The notes under the pieces are model-generated. The model was not told the origin of the DNA and ran no database searches. It worked only from the letters and a program-made list of their open reading frames with translations. Of a stretch of 64,000 nt of DNA, positions 44,301 to 53,362 are shown piece by piece. Within the stretch, counting starts at the first letter, position 1. Each line of letters opens with the position of its first letter. Source of the DNA: Rhodoferax sp. U11-2br (lineage in GTDB: Bacteria > Pseudomonadota > Gammaproteobacteria > Burkholderiales > Burkholderiaceae_C); NCBI RefSeq assembly GCF_018619435.1, contig NZ_JAHFZF010000006.1, positions 62,001 through 126,000 of the forward strand, written 5' to 3'. Made by a program: the position numbers and the translations under genes.

Positions 44301-44601
44301 CAACTCAATCTTGCTCGTGGATTTCATCGAGCTGCAGCTCACGCAGGGCATCGCGTTCAAGGACGCCGTGGTGGCCTCGGCCGCTGTGCGCGCCCAGCCG
44401 ATTTTGCTCACCGGCCTGGCCGCCATGATCGGCGCCTTTTTCATCCTGGACGACCCGATCTTCAACGGTCTGGCAATCTCCCTGATTTTTGGCATTCTGG
44501 TTTCCACCGTGCTGACCCTGGTGGTGATACCTGTCCTGTATTACGCGCTGTTTCGGCGTCGTATCCAAGCGCACACAGATGCGCTGGTTTCTCTCGACTG
44601 A
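41305..44601 (+). CDS. RND efflux pump inner-membrane subunit
   Basis: A 1098-residue proton-driven RND pump of the AcrB/HAE class with two groups of membrane helices and two large periplasmic loops. Helix 4 carries the proton-relay aspartates in LIFSIGILVDDAIVVVENIH, and FVSGLMGPYMSPIPINASLGMAISLG and GMIALAGIIVRNSILLVDFIEL are conserved helices. Porter-domain sequence such as VSQPSGSVIQ is present. Substrate is unknown. A nearby redundant ATG (41311) is a less likely start. Confidence 0.92.
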   Translation: MTMSNPEPLGISGRLARAFQHNAITPLLALLAVLLGLFAVLVTPREEEPQINVTMANVLIPFPGASSVEVQNMVALPAEQVLSQIADIEHTISVARPGMAVLTVQFKVGVPRTEALVRLYDVLNAHQDWLPSNLGTLSPIVKPKGIDDVPVLALTLWSPESLPAVDLERTAHAVEAELKRVPGTREVQTIGGPGRAVFVWLDPARLRDRGVDVLSLKALLAGANVSQPSGSVIQSDATDGQMLQVETGEFLRSVDDVGDLVVGVSKGAPVFLREVARLEVGAQLPQRYVWFTPGAAHQSASAPGSAAEPATAGSVHPAVTLTVTKKPGTNAVDVTQAVRARVAELQNTVIPANISTSITRDYGETAAEKANKLIQKLVFATGSVILLVGFALGRREAVIVGTAVILTLAATLFASWAWGFTLNRVSLFALIFSIGILVDDAIVVVENIHRHQQLEPTATLRQIIPQAVDEVGGPTILATLTVIAALLPMAFVSGLMGPYMSPIPINASLGMAISLGIAFTVTPWLALTLMRPSGHGPEAGHNPSTSTSAKLQRFFARVLTPFLDSTRHRWLLLAGILVALALSVGMAMVQWVVLKMLPFDNKSEFQVLVEMPAGTPLENTAATLQELGAYLAQQPEVLNLQAYAGTASPITFNGLVRQYYLRADAELGDLQVNLVDKHHRDEQSHAIAQRLRPALEKIGQRHNALIQVVEVPPGPPVMSPLVAEVYGPDEAGRQALAARVAKAFAATPDIVGVDTSLQANAPRAYLRVRRQRAESLGISVATVAQTAAVALSGADAAYLHDGQSKYPVPVRLQLPLQDQVDLAAVLALPLRASNAQLVPLSELVQVEQGLIDQPLYTKDLQPLSYVYGDMAGQLDSPLYGLFAIRDKLQAAALPGTGEVGEYWISQPSDPYRQYAIKWDGESQITYETFRDMGTAYGVGLILIYLLVVVQFKSYLAPLVIMAPIPLTIIGVMPGHALLGAQFTATSMIGMIALAGIIVRNSILLVDFIELQLTQGIAFKDAVVASAAVRAQPILLTGLAAMIGAFFILDDPIFNGLAISLIFGILVSTVLTLVVIPVLYYALFRRRIQAHTDALVSLD

Positions 44602-44634
44602 TGTTCACTATTCCCCATAAAACAGGAGACAAAC

Positions 44635-45921
44635 ATGGCCCATATCGTCATCATGGGGGCAGGCATTGGCGGTATGCCCGCCGCCTACGAACTGCGCGAA
44701 ATGCTGCCCCCGGAGCACCGCATCACGGTGCTCAACATCACCCCCTACTTCCAATTTGTGCCGAGTAACCCCTGGGTGGCGGTTGGTTGGCGGCAACGCG
44801 AAGAAGTGACTTTGCCGATTGCCCCGTACCTGACACGCAAGAAAATTGGCTTTATTGCCAAAGCGGTGACATTGATCGACCCGGTCGCCAACCGGCTGAC
44901 CTTGGTTGACGGTGACACGCTGGACTACGACTACCTGGTGATTGCCACCGGCCCCAAGCTGGCGTTTGACGAAGTACCTGGGGCGGGCCCTCTGTCGTCT
45001 GGCGGCGGTGGTTTCACCCATTCGATCTGCCATGTGGACCACGCCCAGGCTTTTTTTTCCGAGTACGAAAAATTCCTGGCCAACCCCGGGCCGATTGTGG
45101 TGGGCGCCATGCCGGGTGCCAGCTGTTTTGGCCCGGCCTACGAATTCGCCATGGTGCTCGACACCGACCTGCGCCGACGCAAGCTGCGCCACAAGGTGCC
45201 CATGACCTATGTCACCAGTGAACCCTACATCGGCCACCTGGGGCTGGAGGGTGTCGGTGACAGCAAGTCGATGCTGGAGTCCGAGTTCCGCAACCGCGAC
45301 ATCAAGTGGGTCACCAACGCCCGGACCACCAGCGTGGAGGTCGACAAAATGCAAGTGACCCAGCTCGATGACCTGGGCAACGCGGTCAAAGAGCATGCCA
45401 TTGGCTTCAAGCTGGCGATGATGTTGCCCACCTTCAAGGGGGTGGATGCGGTGGCTGCGGTGCCCCAACTGTGCAATCCGCGCGGCATGGTGCTGATCGA
45501 CGAATATCAGCGCAGCAAGGCTTACCGAAACATCTTCTCGGCCGGTGTGTGTGTGGCGATTCCGCCGGTGGAGGTGACACCGGTACCCACCGGCTGCCCC
45601 AAGACCGGCTACATGATCGAAAGCATGATGAGCGCCATCTGCCACAACATCAGCAACGAGCTGGCAGGCAAGCCGGTGACCGGCAAAGGCACCTGGAACG
45701 CGGTGTGCCTGGCCGACATGGGCGACACCGGTGCCGCGTTTGTGGCCCTGCCGCAAATCCCGCCGCGCAATGTGAACTGGTTCAAAAAAGGCAAGTGGGT
45801 GCACCTGGCCAAGATTGCGTATGAAAAGTACTTCATGCGCAAGCTCAAAAAAGGCAGCTCCGAGCCCATTTACGAGAAATACATCATGGGTCTGCTCGGT
45901 ATCAACAGGCTGGACAACTGA
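44635..45921 (+). CDS. Sulfide:quinone oxidoreductase-like FAD flavoprotein
   Basis: A 428-residue NAD(P)/FAD-type oxidoreductase of the SQR/flavocytochrome c family. The FAD fold begins at HIVIMGAGIGGMPAAYEL and the second fold motif is DYDYLVIATGPKL. Three cysteines at positions 132 (SICHVDH), 164 (GASCFGP) and 321 (PTGCPKTGYM) match the catalytic set of sulfide:quinone oxidoreductases, where two of them carry a sulfur bridge. It should oxidise sulfide or persulfide and reduce quinone at the inner face of the membrane. A DUF2892 protein and a CsoR-type repressor follow in the same direction. Confidence 0.85.
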   Translation: MAHIVIMGAGIGGMPAAYELREMLPPEHRITVLNITPYFQFVPSNPWVAVGWRQREEVTLPIAPYLTRKKIGFIAKAVTLIDPVANRLTLVDGDTLDYDYLVIATGPKLAFDEVPGAGPLSSGGGGFTHSICHVDHAQAFFSEYEKFLANPGPIVVGAMPGASCFGPAYEFAMVLDTDLRRRKLRHKVPMTYVTSEPYIGHLGLEGVGDSKSMLESEFRNRDIKWVTNARTTSVEVDKMQVTQLDDLGNAVKEHAIGFKLAMMLPTFKGVDAVAAVPQLCNPRGMVLIDEYQRSKAYRNIFSAGVCVAIPPVEVTPVPTGCPKTGYMIESMMSAICHNISNELAGKPVTGKGTWNAVCLADMGDTGAAFVALPQIPPRNVNWFKKGKWVHLAKIAYEKYFMRKLKKGSSEPIYEKYIMGLLGINRLDN

Positions 45922-45942
45922 TTTTTTTACAAGGAGAGTGAG

Positions 45943-46149
45943 ATGACGGTACAACGCTACATCATGGTGTTTGCGGGCCTGTTTGTGATGCTGTCGCTGG
46001 CCTTTGGGGTCGAGGGTAGCCCGCTGTTTGTCAGCAAATGGGCGCTGGCGTTCACCGCGTTTGTGGGTGTCAACCTGTTCCAGTCGGGCTTCACCAACTT
46101 TTGCCCGCTGGGCATCATCTTGAAGAAGCTGGGTGTGCCGGAGGCTTGA
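45943..46149 (+). CDS. DUF2892 small membrane protein
   Basis: A 68-residue protein with two hydrophobic helices (about 6-24 and 31-50) and the motif GVNLFQSGFTNFCPLGIILKKLG. This is the DUF2892 domain also found at the C-terminus of rhodanese YgaP. The conserved Asn-Phe-Cys-Pro holds a single cysteine. Such proteins accompany sulfide oxidation genes and may take part in sulfur transfer or membrane passage. It lies 21 bases after the SQR-like gene with an AAGGAG site. Confidence 0.85.
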   Translation: MTVQRYIMVFAGLFVMLSLAFGVEGSPLFVSKWALAFTAFVGVNLFQSGFTNFCPLGIILKKLGVPEA

Positions 46150-46251
46150 ATCGGCTATGCACGCTAGACTGGATAGCAGCGCCCGGCAGCGGGGCCAGGT
46201 GTCCGCCCGCCCGTGGCGACGCTCAGCATTGGTCAACGAGGAAACACATTC

Positions 46252-46542
46252 ATGACGGTATTAACAAACGAGACGGCACGCACTGATGTGATCAATCGGC
46301 TGCGCCGTGCCGAAGGGCAACTTCGCGGTGTGCAGCGCATGGTCGAAGAGGGTGAGAGCTGCCTGAAGATCAGCCAGCAGCTCTCCGCCGTGCGCAAGGC
46401 GCTCGACAGCACCTACCTGCGCATGACCCTGTGTTACATGGAACAGGAGTTGCAACAGCAGATCCCGGCAGAGCAGATGCAGACACCGGCCATGGAAAGC
46501 CTGCTCAAGGACATGGAAGGCCTGCTCGCCAGGATTGGCTAA
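46252..46542 (+). CDS. CsoR/FrmR-family repressor with atypical second cysteine
   Basis: A 96-residue all-helical repressor of the CsoR/RcnR/FrmR/CstR family. NRLRRAEGQLRGVQRMVEEGESC is the family signature and includes Cys37. The second ligand region reads STYLRMTLCYMEQEL: Cys61 is present but the usual His-x-x-x-Cys of copper-sensing CsoR is missing. A thiol pair without the histidine fits a persulfide or thiol sensor (CstR-like) better than a copper sensor, and the SQR-DUF2892 context agrees. The start at MTVLTNETA follows CGAGGAAAC. It ends just before a dispersed repeat. Confidence 0.82.
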   Translation: MTVLTNETARTDVINRLRRAEGQLRGVQRMVEEGESCLKISQQLSAVRKALDSTYLRMTLCYMEQELQQQIPAEQMQTPAMESLLKDMEGLLARIG

Positions 46543-46553
46543 GCTTATATAAC

Positions 46554-46603
46554 AAATAGCCGTCTAGCCCTTATATAACAAGGGCAGATAGCTATGAATA
46601 ACA
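46554..46603. repeat. Dispersed palindromic repeat, copy F (csoR/mnmA convergent gap)
   Basis: AATAGCCGTCTAGCCCTTAT is followed by ATAACAAGGGCAGATAGCTA. The CCCTT...AAGGG core is flanked on both sides by TAGC/AGCTA pieces, extending the palindrome. It fills the whole gap between two converging genes and no other terminator is present. Confidence 0.85.
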
Positions 46604-46610
46604 GAGTATT

Positions 46611-47732
46611 TTAAGGCACCTTGGCGTGGTCGATGATGCCGCCGCCCAGGCACACCTCGCCGTCGTACAACACGGCTGACTGGCCTGGCGTCACCGCCCA
46701 CTGGGCCTGGCTGAAGGTCAGCGCAAACTGCTCACCCGACACATCACTTAACTCACACGGCGCATCCGCTTGGCGGTAACGCGTCTTGGCGGCAAGCGCC
46801 TGCTGCTGTGGCGCGTGCCCCGCGACCCAGCTGGCTTGCCCGGCCTGTAAGGTCATCGACTGCAGCCAGGGGTGGTCGTGCCCCTGGACCACCCACAAGG
46901 TGTTGTTCTGCACATCCTTGCGTGCGACAAACCAAGGCGCGTGGTCACCGCCGCCGCGCTGTGCGCCTTTGGCCTTGAGGCCACCAATACCCAGACCCTG
47001 GCGCTGGCCCAGCGTGTAAAAGCTCAGGCCCACATGCTGACCAATGGTCTGGCCCTTGTCGTTTTTGATAGCTCCGGGTTCTTTGGCAATGTAGCGGTTC
47101 AAAAAGTCGCGGAACGGCCGCTCACCAATAAAACAGATGCCGGTGGAATCTTTCTTCTTGGCATTGGGCAGACCAATCTCCAGCGCGATGCGCCGCACCT
47201 CGGTCTTGAGCAGCTCACCCACCGGGAACAGCGTTTTGGACAGCTGGGCCTGGGTCAGGCGGTGCAAAAAATAGCTCTGGTCTTTGGAGGGGTCCAGCCC
47301 TTTGAGCAACTCGTGCAAGCCGCTGGCCGGGTTCTGCCGCACCCGAGCGTAGTGGCCAGTGGCGATCTTGTCGGCACCCAACCGCATGGCGTGGTCCAGG
47401 AAGGCCTTGAACTTGATCTCGGCGTTGCACAGGATGTCGGGGTTGGGTGTGCGGCCCGCGCTGTATTCACGTAAAAAGTCGGCAAACACCCGGTCGCGGT
47501 AGTCGGCGGCAAAGTTGACGTGTTCGATCTCGATGCCAATCACATCGGCCACGGCGGCGGCGTCGACAAAGTCCTCGTTGGACGAACAGTAACCGGTGTC
47601 GTCGTCGTCTTCCCAGTTTTTCATGAAGATGCCGAGCACCTCATGGCCTTGCTGCTTGAGCAACCAGGCTGTCACCGCCGAGTCGACCCCGCCACTGAGT
47701 CCCACCACCACGCGCTGAGATTTGGCGCTCAT
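46611..47732 (-). CDS. mnmA: tRNA 2-thiouridylase MnmA
   Basis: A 373-residue enzyme that thiolates U34 of tRNA-Lys, -Glu and -Gln. The PP-loop [25 protein letters not shown] is at the N-terminus. The catalytic cysteines lie in [14 protein letters not shown] and [13 protein letters not shown], and [14 protein letters not shown] is conserved. The start at [10 protein letters not shown] overlaps the upstream nudJ stop (ATGA), as often seen for this gene pair. Confidence 0.96.
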   Translation of the reverse strand: MSAKSQRVVVGLSGGVDSAVTAWLLKQQGHEVLGIFMKNWEDDDDTGYCSSNEDFVDAAAVADVIGIEIEHVNFAADYRDRVFADFLREYSAGRTPNPDILCNAEIKFKAFLDHAMRLGADKIATGHYARVRQNPASGLHELLKGLDPSKDQSYFLHRLTQAQLSKTLFPVGELLKTEVRRIALEIGLPNAKKKDSTGICFIGERPFRDFLNRYIAKEPGAIKNDKGQTIGQHVGLSFYTLGQRQGLGIGGLKAKGAQRGGGDHAPWFVARKDVQNNTLWVVQGHDHPWLQSMTLQAGQASWVAGHAPQQQALAAKTRYRQADAPCELSDVSGEQFALTFSQAQWAVTPGQSAVLYDGEVCLGGGIIDHAKVP

Positions 47733-48241
47733 GGTGTTGTATCCAGTTGGGCCAGCGTGTGGACGCTGGCATCGGTGTGGATCAGGTCCAGCGGAAAACG
47801 CTGGCCACTCAAATAGTCTTCCATACATTGCACCACCAGCGGGCTGCGGTGGCGCGCGGCGCTGGCGCGGATCTCGTCGGGGGTGAGCCACAACGTGCGC
47901 ACAATGCCGGTGTCCAGTTGCCGCTCTGGCACCAACGCGCCCAAGGAACCCGCAAAAGCGAAGCGCAGATAGGTCACATCCTGCGCATCTTCAGTGCCAT
48001 TGGCGGCACGCTGAGAACGCGACATGTAAACGCCCACCAAATGGGTCGGGGTGAACAGGTGCCTGGTTTCTTCCAGCGTCTCACGCTGGCAGCCTTGCGC
48101 CAGGGTTTCACCTTCGTCCAGATGCCCGGCCGGGTTGTTCAGGCGCAGGCCCTCGGGCGTGTGTTCTTCTACCAGCAAAAACTTGCCGTCTTGTTCAATG
48201 ATTGCCGCCACGGTGGCGCTCGGTTTCCATCTGTCAGTCAT
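47729..48241 (-). CDS. nudJ: Nudix hydrolase NudJ-like
   Basis: A 170-residue Nudix phosphatase. The Nudix box [21 protein letters not shown] fits Gx5Ex7REUxEExGU closely, and [14 protein letters not shown] is typical of NudJ, which hydrolyses HMP-PP and nucleoside di- and triphosphates. Adjacency to mnmA is the same as in Escherichia coli. The start at [14 protein letters not shown] is the natural N-terminus. The upstream intergenic space is shared with the divergent pntA promoter. Confidence 0.88.
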   Translation of the reverse strand: MTDRWKPSATVAAIIEQDGKFLLVEEHTPEGLRLNNPAGHLDEGETLAQGCQRETLEETRHLFTPTHLVGVYMSRSQRAANGTEDAQDVTYLRFAFAGSLGALVPERQLDTGIVRTLWLTPDEIRASAARHRSPLVVQCMEDYLSGQRFPLDLIHTDASVHTLAQLDTTP

Positions 48242-48426
48242 GACTGAATTATCCCGGATGCACCGCTGTCCATTGCTGGTGAGGACTCCCTTGTCCATGG
48301 GGCGTCAATCACCTCGTTGGCATCGCTCTTGCTCGTTTGGCTGCTTAAACTGTTGTAAGCTCGCCAGATTGCCCAGACGTCATACCTTGGCGTTGTCTTT
48401 TTGGCAAGGATTTAAGGAGTTATTCC

Positions 48427-50082
48427 ATGCAAGCTGATATTGCCACTGCTGCCCGGTCGGGGCAGACCGTGGAGTCAGGCTCACCCGAATCTGCGAGGTT
48501 GGCGCAGTGTATCGGTGTGCCCTGCGAGGTTTTCCCGGGTGAAAAACGGGTGGCGACTGTGCCCGACGTGGTGGCCAAGCTGATCAAGCTGGGCTTTACC
48601 GTAGTCGTTCAGTCTGGCGCGGGCGCGGCTGCCAATGTCAGCGACGCGGAGTATCAAAAGGCCGGTGCCACGATTGTTGCGGATGCGACACAACTGTGGG
48701 CCAGTTCTGACATTGTGTTCAAGGTTCGCCCACCAACGGCGGATGAAGTGGCCCTGATGCGTGAAGGCGGCACCTTGATTAGCTTCATTTGGCCTGCCCA
48801 GAATCCTGAACTTATGCAGTTGCTCACCGCCAAGAAGGCGACGGTGCTGGCCATCGACGCCTTGCCCCGTACGCTCAGCCGTGCTCAGAAGATGGACGCC
48901 CTGACCTCACAGGCTGGTGTGGCCGGTTACCGTGCGGTCATCGAAGCGGCAAATGCCTTTGGCCGTTTCTTCAACGGCCAGATCACGGCTGCGGGCAAGG
49001 TACCTCCCGCCAAGGTCTTCATCGCCGGGGCGGGTGTGGCAGGCTTGGCTGCCATCGGCACCGCCGCAGGCCTGGGCGCCATCGTGCGCGCCAATGACAC
49101 CCGCGCCGAAGTGGCCGACCAGGTGGTCTCACTCGGTGGTGAATTTGTCAAGGTGGATTACGAGGAAGAAGGCTCTGGCGGCGGCGGTTACGCCAAGGTC
49201 ATGAGTGAAGGCTTCCAGCAAGCCCAGCGCGAGATGTACGCCAAACAGGCCAAGGAGGTGGACATCATCATCACCACCGCTTTGATCCCCGGCAAACCCG
49301 CGCCCAAGCTGATCACCGCCGAGATGGTGCGCAGCATGAAGCCCGGCAGTGTCATTGTTGACATGGCAGCTGAACAAGGTGGCAACTGCGAACTGACCGA
49401 GCCCGGCCAGTCCGTGGTGAAACACGGTGTGACCATTGTTGGCTTCACCGATCTGGTGTCGCGCCTGGCCATGCAATCGTCCACACTCTACGCCACCAAC
49501 CTGTTTCGCTTGTCAGAAGAACTGTGCAAAACCAAGGATGGCGTGATCAACGTCAACATGGAAGACGATGCCATCCGCGGCCTGACGGTCACCAAGGACG
49601 GCGCCATCACCTGGCCAGCACCTGCGCCCAAGCAGGCACCTGCCCCAGCAGCAGCCAAACCCGCTGCAGCGCCTGCGGCCAAAAAGGCCCATGGCCACGG
49701 TGAAGCCAGTGCGCCCATGGCAGGTAACAAACTGGCCATCCTGTTTGGTGTGGCGGCGGCCTTGTTCTGGCTGATTGGTGCCAACGCGCCGAAGGAGTTC
49801 ATGTCGCACTTCACGGTGTTTGTGCTGGCGTGTTTTGTGGGCTACATGGTGGTGTGGAACGTGAAACCCGCCTTGCACACCCCGCTGATGAGCGTGACCA
49901 ACGCGATTTCCAGCATCATTGCGATTGGTGCGCTGGTGCAGATTTCACCGATCACAGGTGCAACAGATCGGCCTGACAGCCTGATCACCTGGGTGGCGGC
50001 GGCGGGCATTGTGCTCACCGCGATCAATATGTTCGGCGGCTTTGCCGTGACCCAGCGCATGCTGGCGATGTTCCGCAAATAA
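48427..50082 (+). CDS. pntA: NAD(P) transhydrogenase subunit alpha
   Basis: A 551-residue alpha subunit joining the NAD(H)-binding domain I (residues about 28-400; [64 protein letters not shown]) to a four-helix membrane part (about 435-551). An Ala/Pro-rich linker with HGHGE separates them. With PntB it uses the proton gradient to make NADPH from NADH. An N-terminal stretch of about 28 residues precedes the usual start; the chosen ATG has a good AAGGAG site. It is the first gene of the pntAB pair. Confidence 0.95.
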   Translation: MQADIATAARSGQTVESGSPESARLAQCIGVPCEVFPGEKRVATVPDVVAKLIKLGFTVVVQSGAGAAANVSDAEYQKAGATIVADATQLWASSDIVFKVRPPTADEVALMREGGTLISFIWPAQNPELMQLLTAKKATVLAIDALPRTLSRAQKMDALTSQAGVAGYRAVIEAANAFGRFFNGQITAAGKVPPAKVFIAGAGVAGLAAIGTAAGLGAIVRANDTRAEVADQVVSLGGEFVKVDYEEEGSGGGGYAKVMSEGFQQAQREMYAKQAKEVDIIITTALIPGKPAPKLITAEMVRSMKPGSVIVDMAAEQGGNCELTEPGQSVVKHGVTIVGFTDLVSRLAMQSSTLYATNLFRLSEELCKTKDGVINVNMEDDAIRGLTVTKDGAITWPAPAPKQAPAPAAAKPAAAPAAKKAHGHGEASAPMAGNKLAILFGVAAALFWLIGANAPKEFMSHFTVFVLACFVGYMVVWNVKPALHTPLMSVTNAISSIIAIGALVQISPITGATDRPDSLITWVAAAGIVLTAINMFGGFAVTQRMLAMFRK

Positions 50083-50095
50083 GAAGGGGCCAGAG

Positions 50096-51514
50096 ATGTC
50101 TTCAAGTTTGGCCACGGTTGCCTACATTGGCGCAACCATTCTTTTTGTTCTGAGCCTGGGCGGCCTGTCCAACCAGACCACCGCACTGCGCGGCAACCTC
50201 TACGGCATGGTCGGCATGACGCTGGCGGTGCTGGCCACGGTGTTTGGCCCCCAAGTCACCGCAGCCGGTTTGCCGTGGATCATTGGCGCCATGGTGATTG
50301 GCGGCGGCATTGGTCTGTACGCCGCACGCACGGTGCAGATGACCCAGATGCCCGAGTTGGTGGCCTTGATGCACAGCATGGTGGGCCTGGCCGCGATGCT
50401 GGTGGGTTTTGCCACCTTCATCGACCCGACGGCCAGCGCCGGTTTTGAAGGTGCGGCTAAGACCATCCACGAACTGGAAATCTACATTGGCATCTTCATT
50501 GGTGCCGTGACCTTTGCCGGTTCGGTGATCGCCTTTGGCAAGCTGTCGGGTCGCGTCAGTGGCAGCCCGGTGTTGCTGCCGGGGCGCCACTGGCTCAATC
50601 TGGCGGGCCTCTTGGTGGTGATCTACTTTGGTGGCGTCTTCATGCAGGCCCACGACGTGCAGGCCGGCATGCTGCCGGTGATTGTGATGACCATTGTGGC
50701 GCTGCTGTTTGGGGTGCACATGGTGATGGCCATTGGTGGTGCCGACATGCCGGTGGTGGTCTCCATGCTCAACAGCTACTCCGGTTGGGCGGCAGCGGCC
50801 ACCGGCTTCATGCTGTCCAACGACTTGCTGATTGTGGTGGGCGCCCTGGTGGGCTCCAGCGGTGCGATTCTGTCTTACATCATGTGTAACGCCATGAACC
50901 GCAGCTTCATCAGCGTGATTGCCGGTGGTTTTGGCACCACCAGCACACCCAAACCGGCAGCTGGCGGTGCAGCGCAGCCAGCCGGTGAGGTGACTCCGGT
51001 GACGGCGCTGGAAACCGCTGACCTGCTGCGTGATGCCAAATCCGTGATCATTGTGCCGGGCTACGGCATGGCGGTGGCACAGGCACAGCACACGGTGTTT
51101 GAGATCACCAAGTTCTTGCGTGAAAAAGGCGTCAATGTGCGTTTTGGCATCCACCCGGTGGCCGGACGTATGCCGGGCCACATGAATGTGCTGTTGGCCG
51201 AAGCCAAGGTGCCCTATGACATCGTGTTCGAAATGGATGAACTCAACGAGGACTTCCCCGACACCGATGTCACCATGGTGATTGGCGCCAACGACATCGT
51301 CAACCCCAGCGCCCAGGACGACCCGAGCAGCCCGATTGCCGGCATGCCGGTGCTCGAAGTCTGGAAGGCCAAGACCTCGATCGTCATGAAACGCAGCATG
51401 GCCTCGGGCTACGCGGGTGTGGACAACCCCTTGTTCTACAAGGACAACAACCGCATGTTGTTTGGCGACGCCAAAAAAATGCTCGACGAGGTGCTGACCG
51501 CACTCAAGGCCTGA
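50096..51514 (+). CDS. pntB: NAD(P) transhydrogenase subunit beta
   Basis: A 472-residue beta subunit with about nine membrane helices (residues 1-270) and a cytoplasmic NADP(H) domain. The latter has [51 protein letters not shown] and [25 protein letters not shown]. It completes the proton-pumping transhydrogenase with PntA, 13 bases downstream. The gene ends before a strong terminator. Confidence 0.96.
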   Translation: MSSSLATVAYIGATILFVLSLGGLSNQTTALRGNLYGMVGMTLAVLATVFGPQVTAAGLPWIIGAMVIGGGIGLYAARTVQMTQMPELVALMHSMVGLAAMLVGFATFIDPTASAGFEGAAKTIHELEIYIGIFIGAVTFAGSVIAFGKLSGRVSGSPVLLPGRHWLNLAGLLVVIYFGGVFMQAHDVQAGMLPVIVMTIVALLFGVHMVMAIGGADMPVVVSMLNSYSGWAAAATGFMLSNDLLIVVGALVGSSGAILSYIMCNAMNRSFISVIAGGFGTTSTPKPAAGGAAQPAGEVTPVTALETADLLRDAKSVIIVPGYGMAVAQAQHTVFEITKFLREKGVNVRFGIHPVAGRMPGHMNVLLAEAKVPYDIVFEMDELNEDFPDTDVTMVIGANDIVNPSAQDDPSSPIAGMPVLEVWKAKTSIVMKRSMASGYAGVDNPLFYKDNNRMLFGDAKKMLDEVLTALKA

Positions 51515-51560
51515 GCGTCCACCCGCCAAGCCCTGCCAACAGGGCCGAACACGCTGCCCC

Positions 51561-51596
51561 AGCCCCCACATCCGCCCTGCGGATTTGGGGGCTTTT
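51561..51596 (+). terminator. Rho-independent terminator of pntAB
   Basis: Long stem AGCCCCCACATCCG / GCGGATTTGGGGGCT (with one G-T pair) and a TTTT tail, 46 bases after the pntB stop. Confidence 0.9.
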
Positions 51597-51612
51597 CCCT
51601 AATTAGGGAAAA
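51593..51612. promoter_or_regulatory. Perfect 20-bp palindrome upstream of the acyl-CoA ligase gene
   Basis: TTTTCCCTAATTAGGGAAAA is a perfect palindrome, 66 bases before the start of the acyl-CoA ligase. It overlaps the T run of the pntAB terminator. It could be an operator for the ligase gene or a second terminator stem; which one cannot be decided from sequence. Confidence 0.5.
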
Positions 51613-51678
51613 CACAGACGGTGGCAGCCGCCCAGCGAGTGAGAATCCTGCATCACTTCAGAATCCGGAGACTTCCCC

Positions 51679-53352
51679 ATGACCGACCGCATCTGGCTGC
51701 AAAGCTATCCCCCAGGTGTTCCCGCAGACATTGACGAGGGCCGTTACAGCTCTCTGGTTGAGCTGATGGAGGAGAGTTTCAGCAAATACGCCAAACTCAG
51801 CGCCTACAGCTTTCTGGGCAAGGAGCTGAGCTACGCCGAGGTGGACGAGATCAGCCAAACCTTTGGCGCCTACCTGCAAAGCCTGGGGCTGGTGCGGGGT
51901 GACCGGGTCGCCGTCATGATGCCCAATGTGCTGCAGTACCCGGCGGTGGTGGTGGCCATCCTGCGTGCTGGCTTCACACTGGTGAATGTCAACCCGCTCT
52001 ACACCCCGCGCGAACTGGAGCACCAGCTCAAGGACTCGGGCGCCAAGGTCATTGTCATCCTGGAAAATTTCGCCGCCACGCTGGAAAAATGTGTGGCCCA
52101 CACCCCCGTCAAACATGTGGTGTTGTGTGCCATGGGTGACCAACTGGGCCTGCTCAAGGGCACCTTGGTGAACTACGTGGTGCGCAACGTCAAAAAAATG
52201 GTGCCCGCCTACACCTTGCCGAACGCGGTGCGCTTCAACGCGGCCATGGCCCAGGCCAGCGGCAGCAGCTTGAAAAAGGTCAGCATCCAGGCCAATGATG
52301 TGGCCGTGTTGCAGTACACCGGCGGCACCACGGGCGTGTCCAAAGGGGCGGTGCTGTTGCATCGCAACCTGATCGCCAACGTGCTGCAGGCCGACGCCTG
52401 CTTCCAGCCCGCGCTGGGCCGGATCGCACCGGGTGAACAGATCAACTCGATCTGCGCATTGCCGCTCTATCACATCTTCGCTTTCACCGTGGGCATGATG
52501 CTGTCCTTGCGTGCGGGTGGCAAACTGATCCTGATCCCGAACCCGCGTGACTTCCCGGCAGTGTTGGCCGAGCTGGCCAAACACAAGGTGCATGTGCTGC
52601 CGGCGGTCAACACCTTGTTCAACGGACTGGCCAACCACCCGGACTTCAACAAGGTCGACTGGTCACACTTGGTGGTGTCGGCCGGTGGCGGCACCGCGGT
52701 GCAGAGTGCGGTGGCCAAGCTCTGGTTTGAGAAGACCGGCTGCGCCATCTGCGAAGGTTATGGCTTGAGTGAAACCTCGCCGATTGCCACCTGCAACCCG
52801 GTCAATGTGACCGAGTATTCCGGTGCGATTGGGGTGCCGGTGCCCAGCACCTGGCTCAAATTGCTCGACGATGATGGCAATGAATCGGCCCCGGGTCAAC
52901 CCGGCGAGATCGCCATCAAGGGCCCGCAGGTGATGGCGGGGTACTGGCAGCGCCCGGAAGAAACCGCACAGGTCATGACACCAGACGGCTACTTCAAGTC
53001 GGGTGACATCGGTGTCATGGACGCGCGTGGTTACTTCAAGATTGTGGACCGCAAAAAGGACATGATTCTGGTGAGTGGCTTCAACGTCTACCCCAACGAG
53101 GTCGAGGATGTGGTGTCACAGATGGCTGGCGTGCTGGAGTGTGCCTGTGTGGGCGTGCCCGACGACAGATCGGGCGAGGCGGTCAAGCTGGTCATTGTCA
53201 AGAAGGATACCAACCTGACCGAGGTGGATGTGCGCGCCTACTGCAAGGAAAACATGACCGGCTACAAACACCCCAAGGTGGTGGAGTTCCGCACCGAGTT
53301 GCCCAAAACCCCGGTGGGTAAAATCCTGCGGCGCGAATTGCGCAACCTCTGA
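51679..53352 (+). CDS. Long-chain acyl-CoA ligase (AMP-forming)
   Basis: A 557-residue member of the adenylate-forming family, closest in style to FadD. The AMP-binding motif VLQYTGGTTGVSKGAVLLHRN is at about residues 211-231. EGYGLSETSP follows, and SGDIGVMDARGYFKIVDRKKDMILVSGFNVYPNEVE is the FadD-type hinge. The C-terminal lysine KTPVGKILRREL is present. It activates fatty acids for beta-oxidation or lipid synthesis. It ends 10 bases before the nucleosidase gene. Chain-length preference cannot be read from the sequence. Confidence 0.9.
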   Translation: MTDRIWLQSYPPGVPADIDEGRYSSLVELMEESFSKYAKLSAYSFLGKELSYAEVDEISQTFGAYLQSLGLVRGDRVAVMMPNVLQYPAVVVAILRAGFTLVNVNPLYTPRELEHQLKDSGAKVIVILENFAATLEKCVAHTPVKHVVLCAMGDQLGLLKGTLVNYVVRNVKKMVPAYTLPNAVRFNAAMAQASGSSLKKVSIQANDVAVLQYTGGTTGVSKGAVLLHRNLIANVLQADACFQPALGRIAPGEQINSICALPLYHIFAFTVGMMLSLRAGGKLILIPNPRDFPAVLAELAKHKVHVLPAVNTLFNGLANHPDFNKVDWSHLVVSAGGGTAVQSAVAKLWFEKTGCAICEGYGLSETSPIATCNPVNVTEYSGAIGVPVPSTWLKLLDDDGNESAPGQPGEIAIKGPQVMAGYWQRPEETAQVMTPDGYFKSGDIGVMDARGYFKIVDRKKDMILVSGFNVYPNEVEDVVSQMAGVLECACVGVPDDRSGEAVKLVIVKKDTNLTEVDVRAYCKENMTGYKHPKVVEFRTELPKTPVGKILRRELRNL

Positions 53353-53362
53353 AGGATTTCCG

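Noticed and set aside
47060-47090. TTTTTGATAGCTCC in mnmA, similar to the edge of the dispersed repeat
   Set aside because: Only the edge matches, there is no CCCTT...AAGGG core, and the protein is of normal length.
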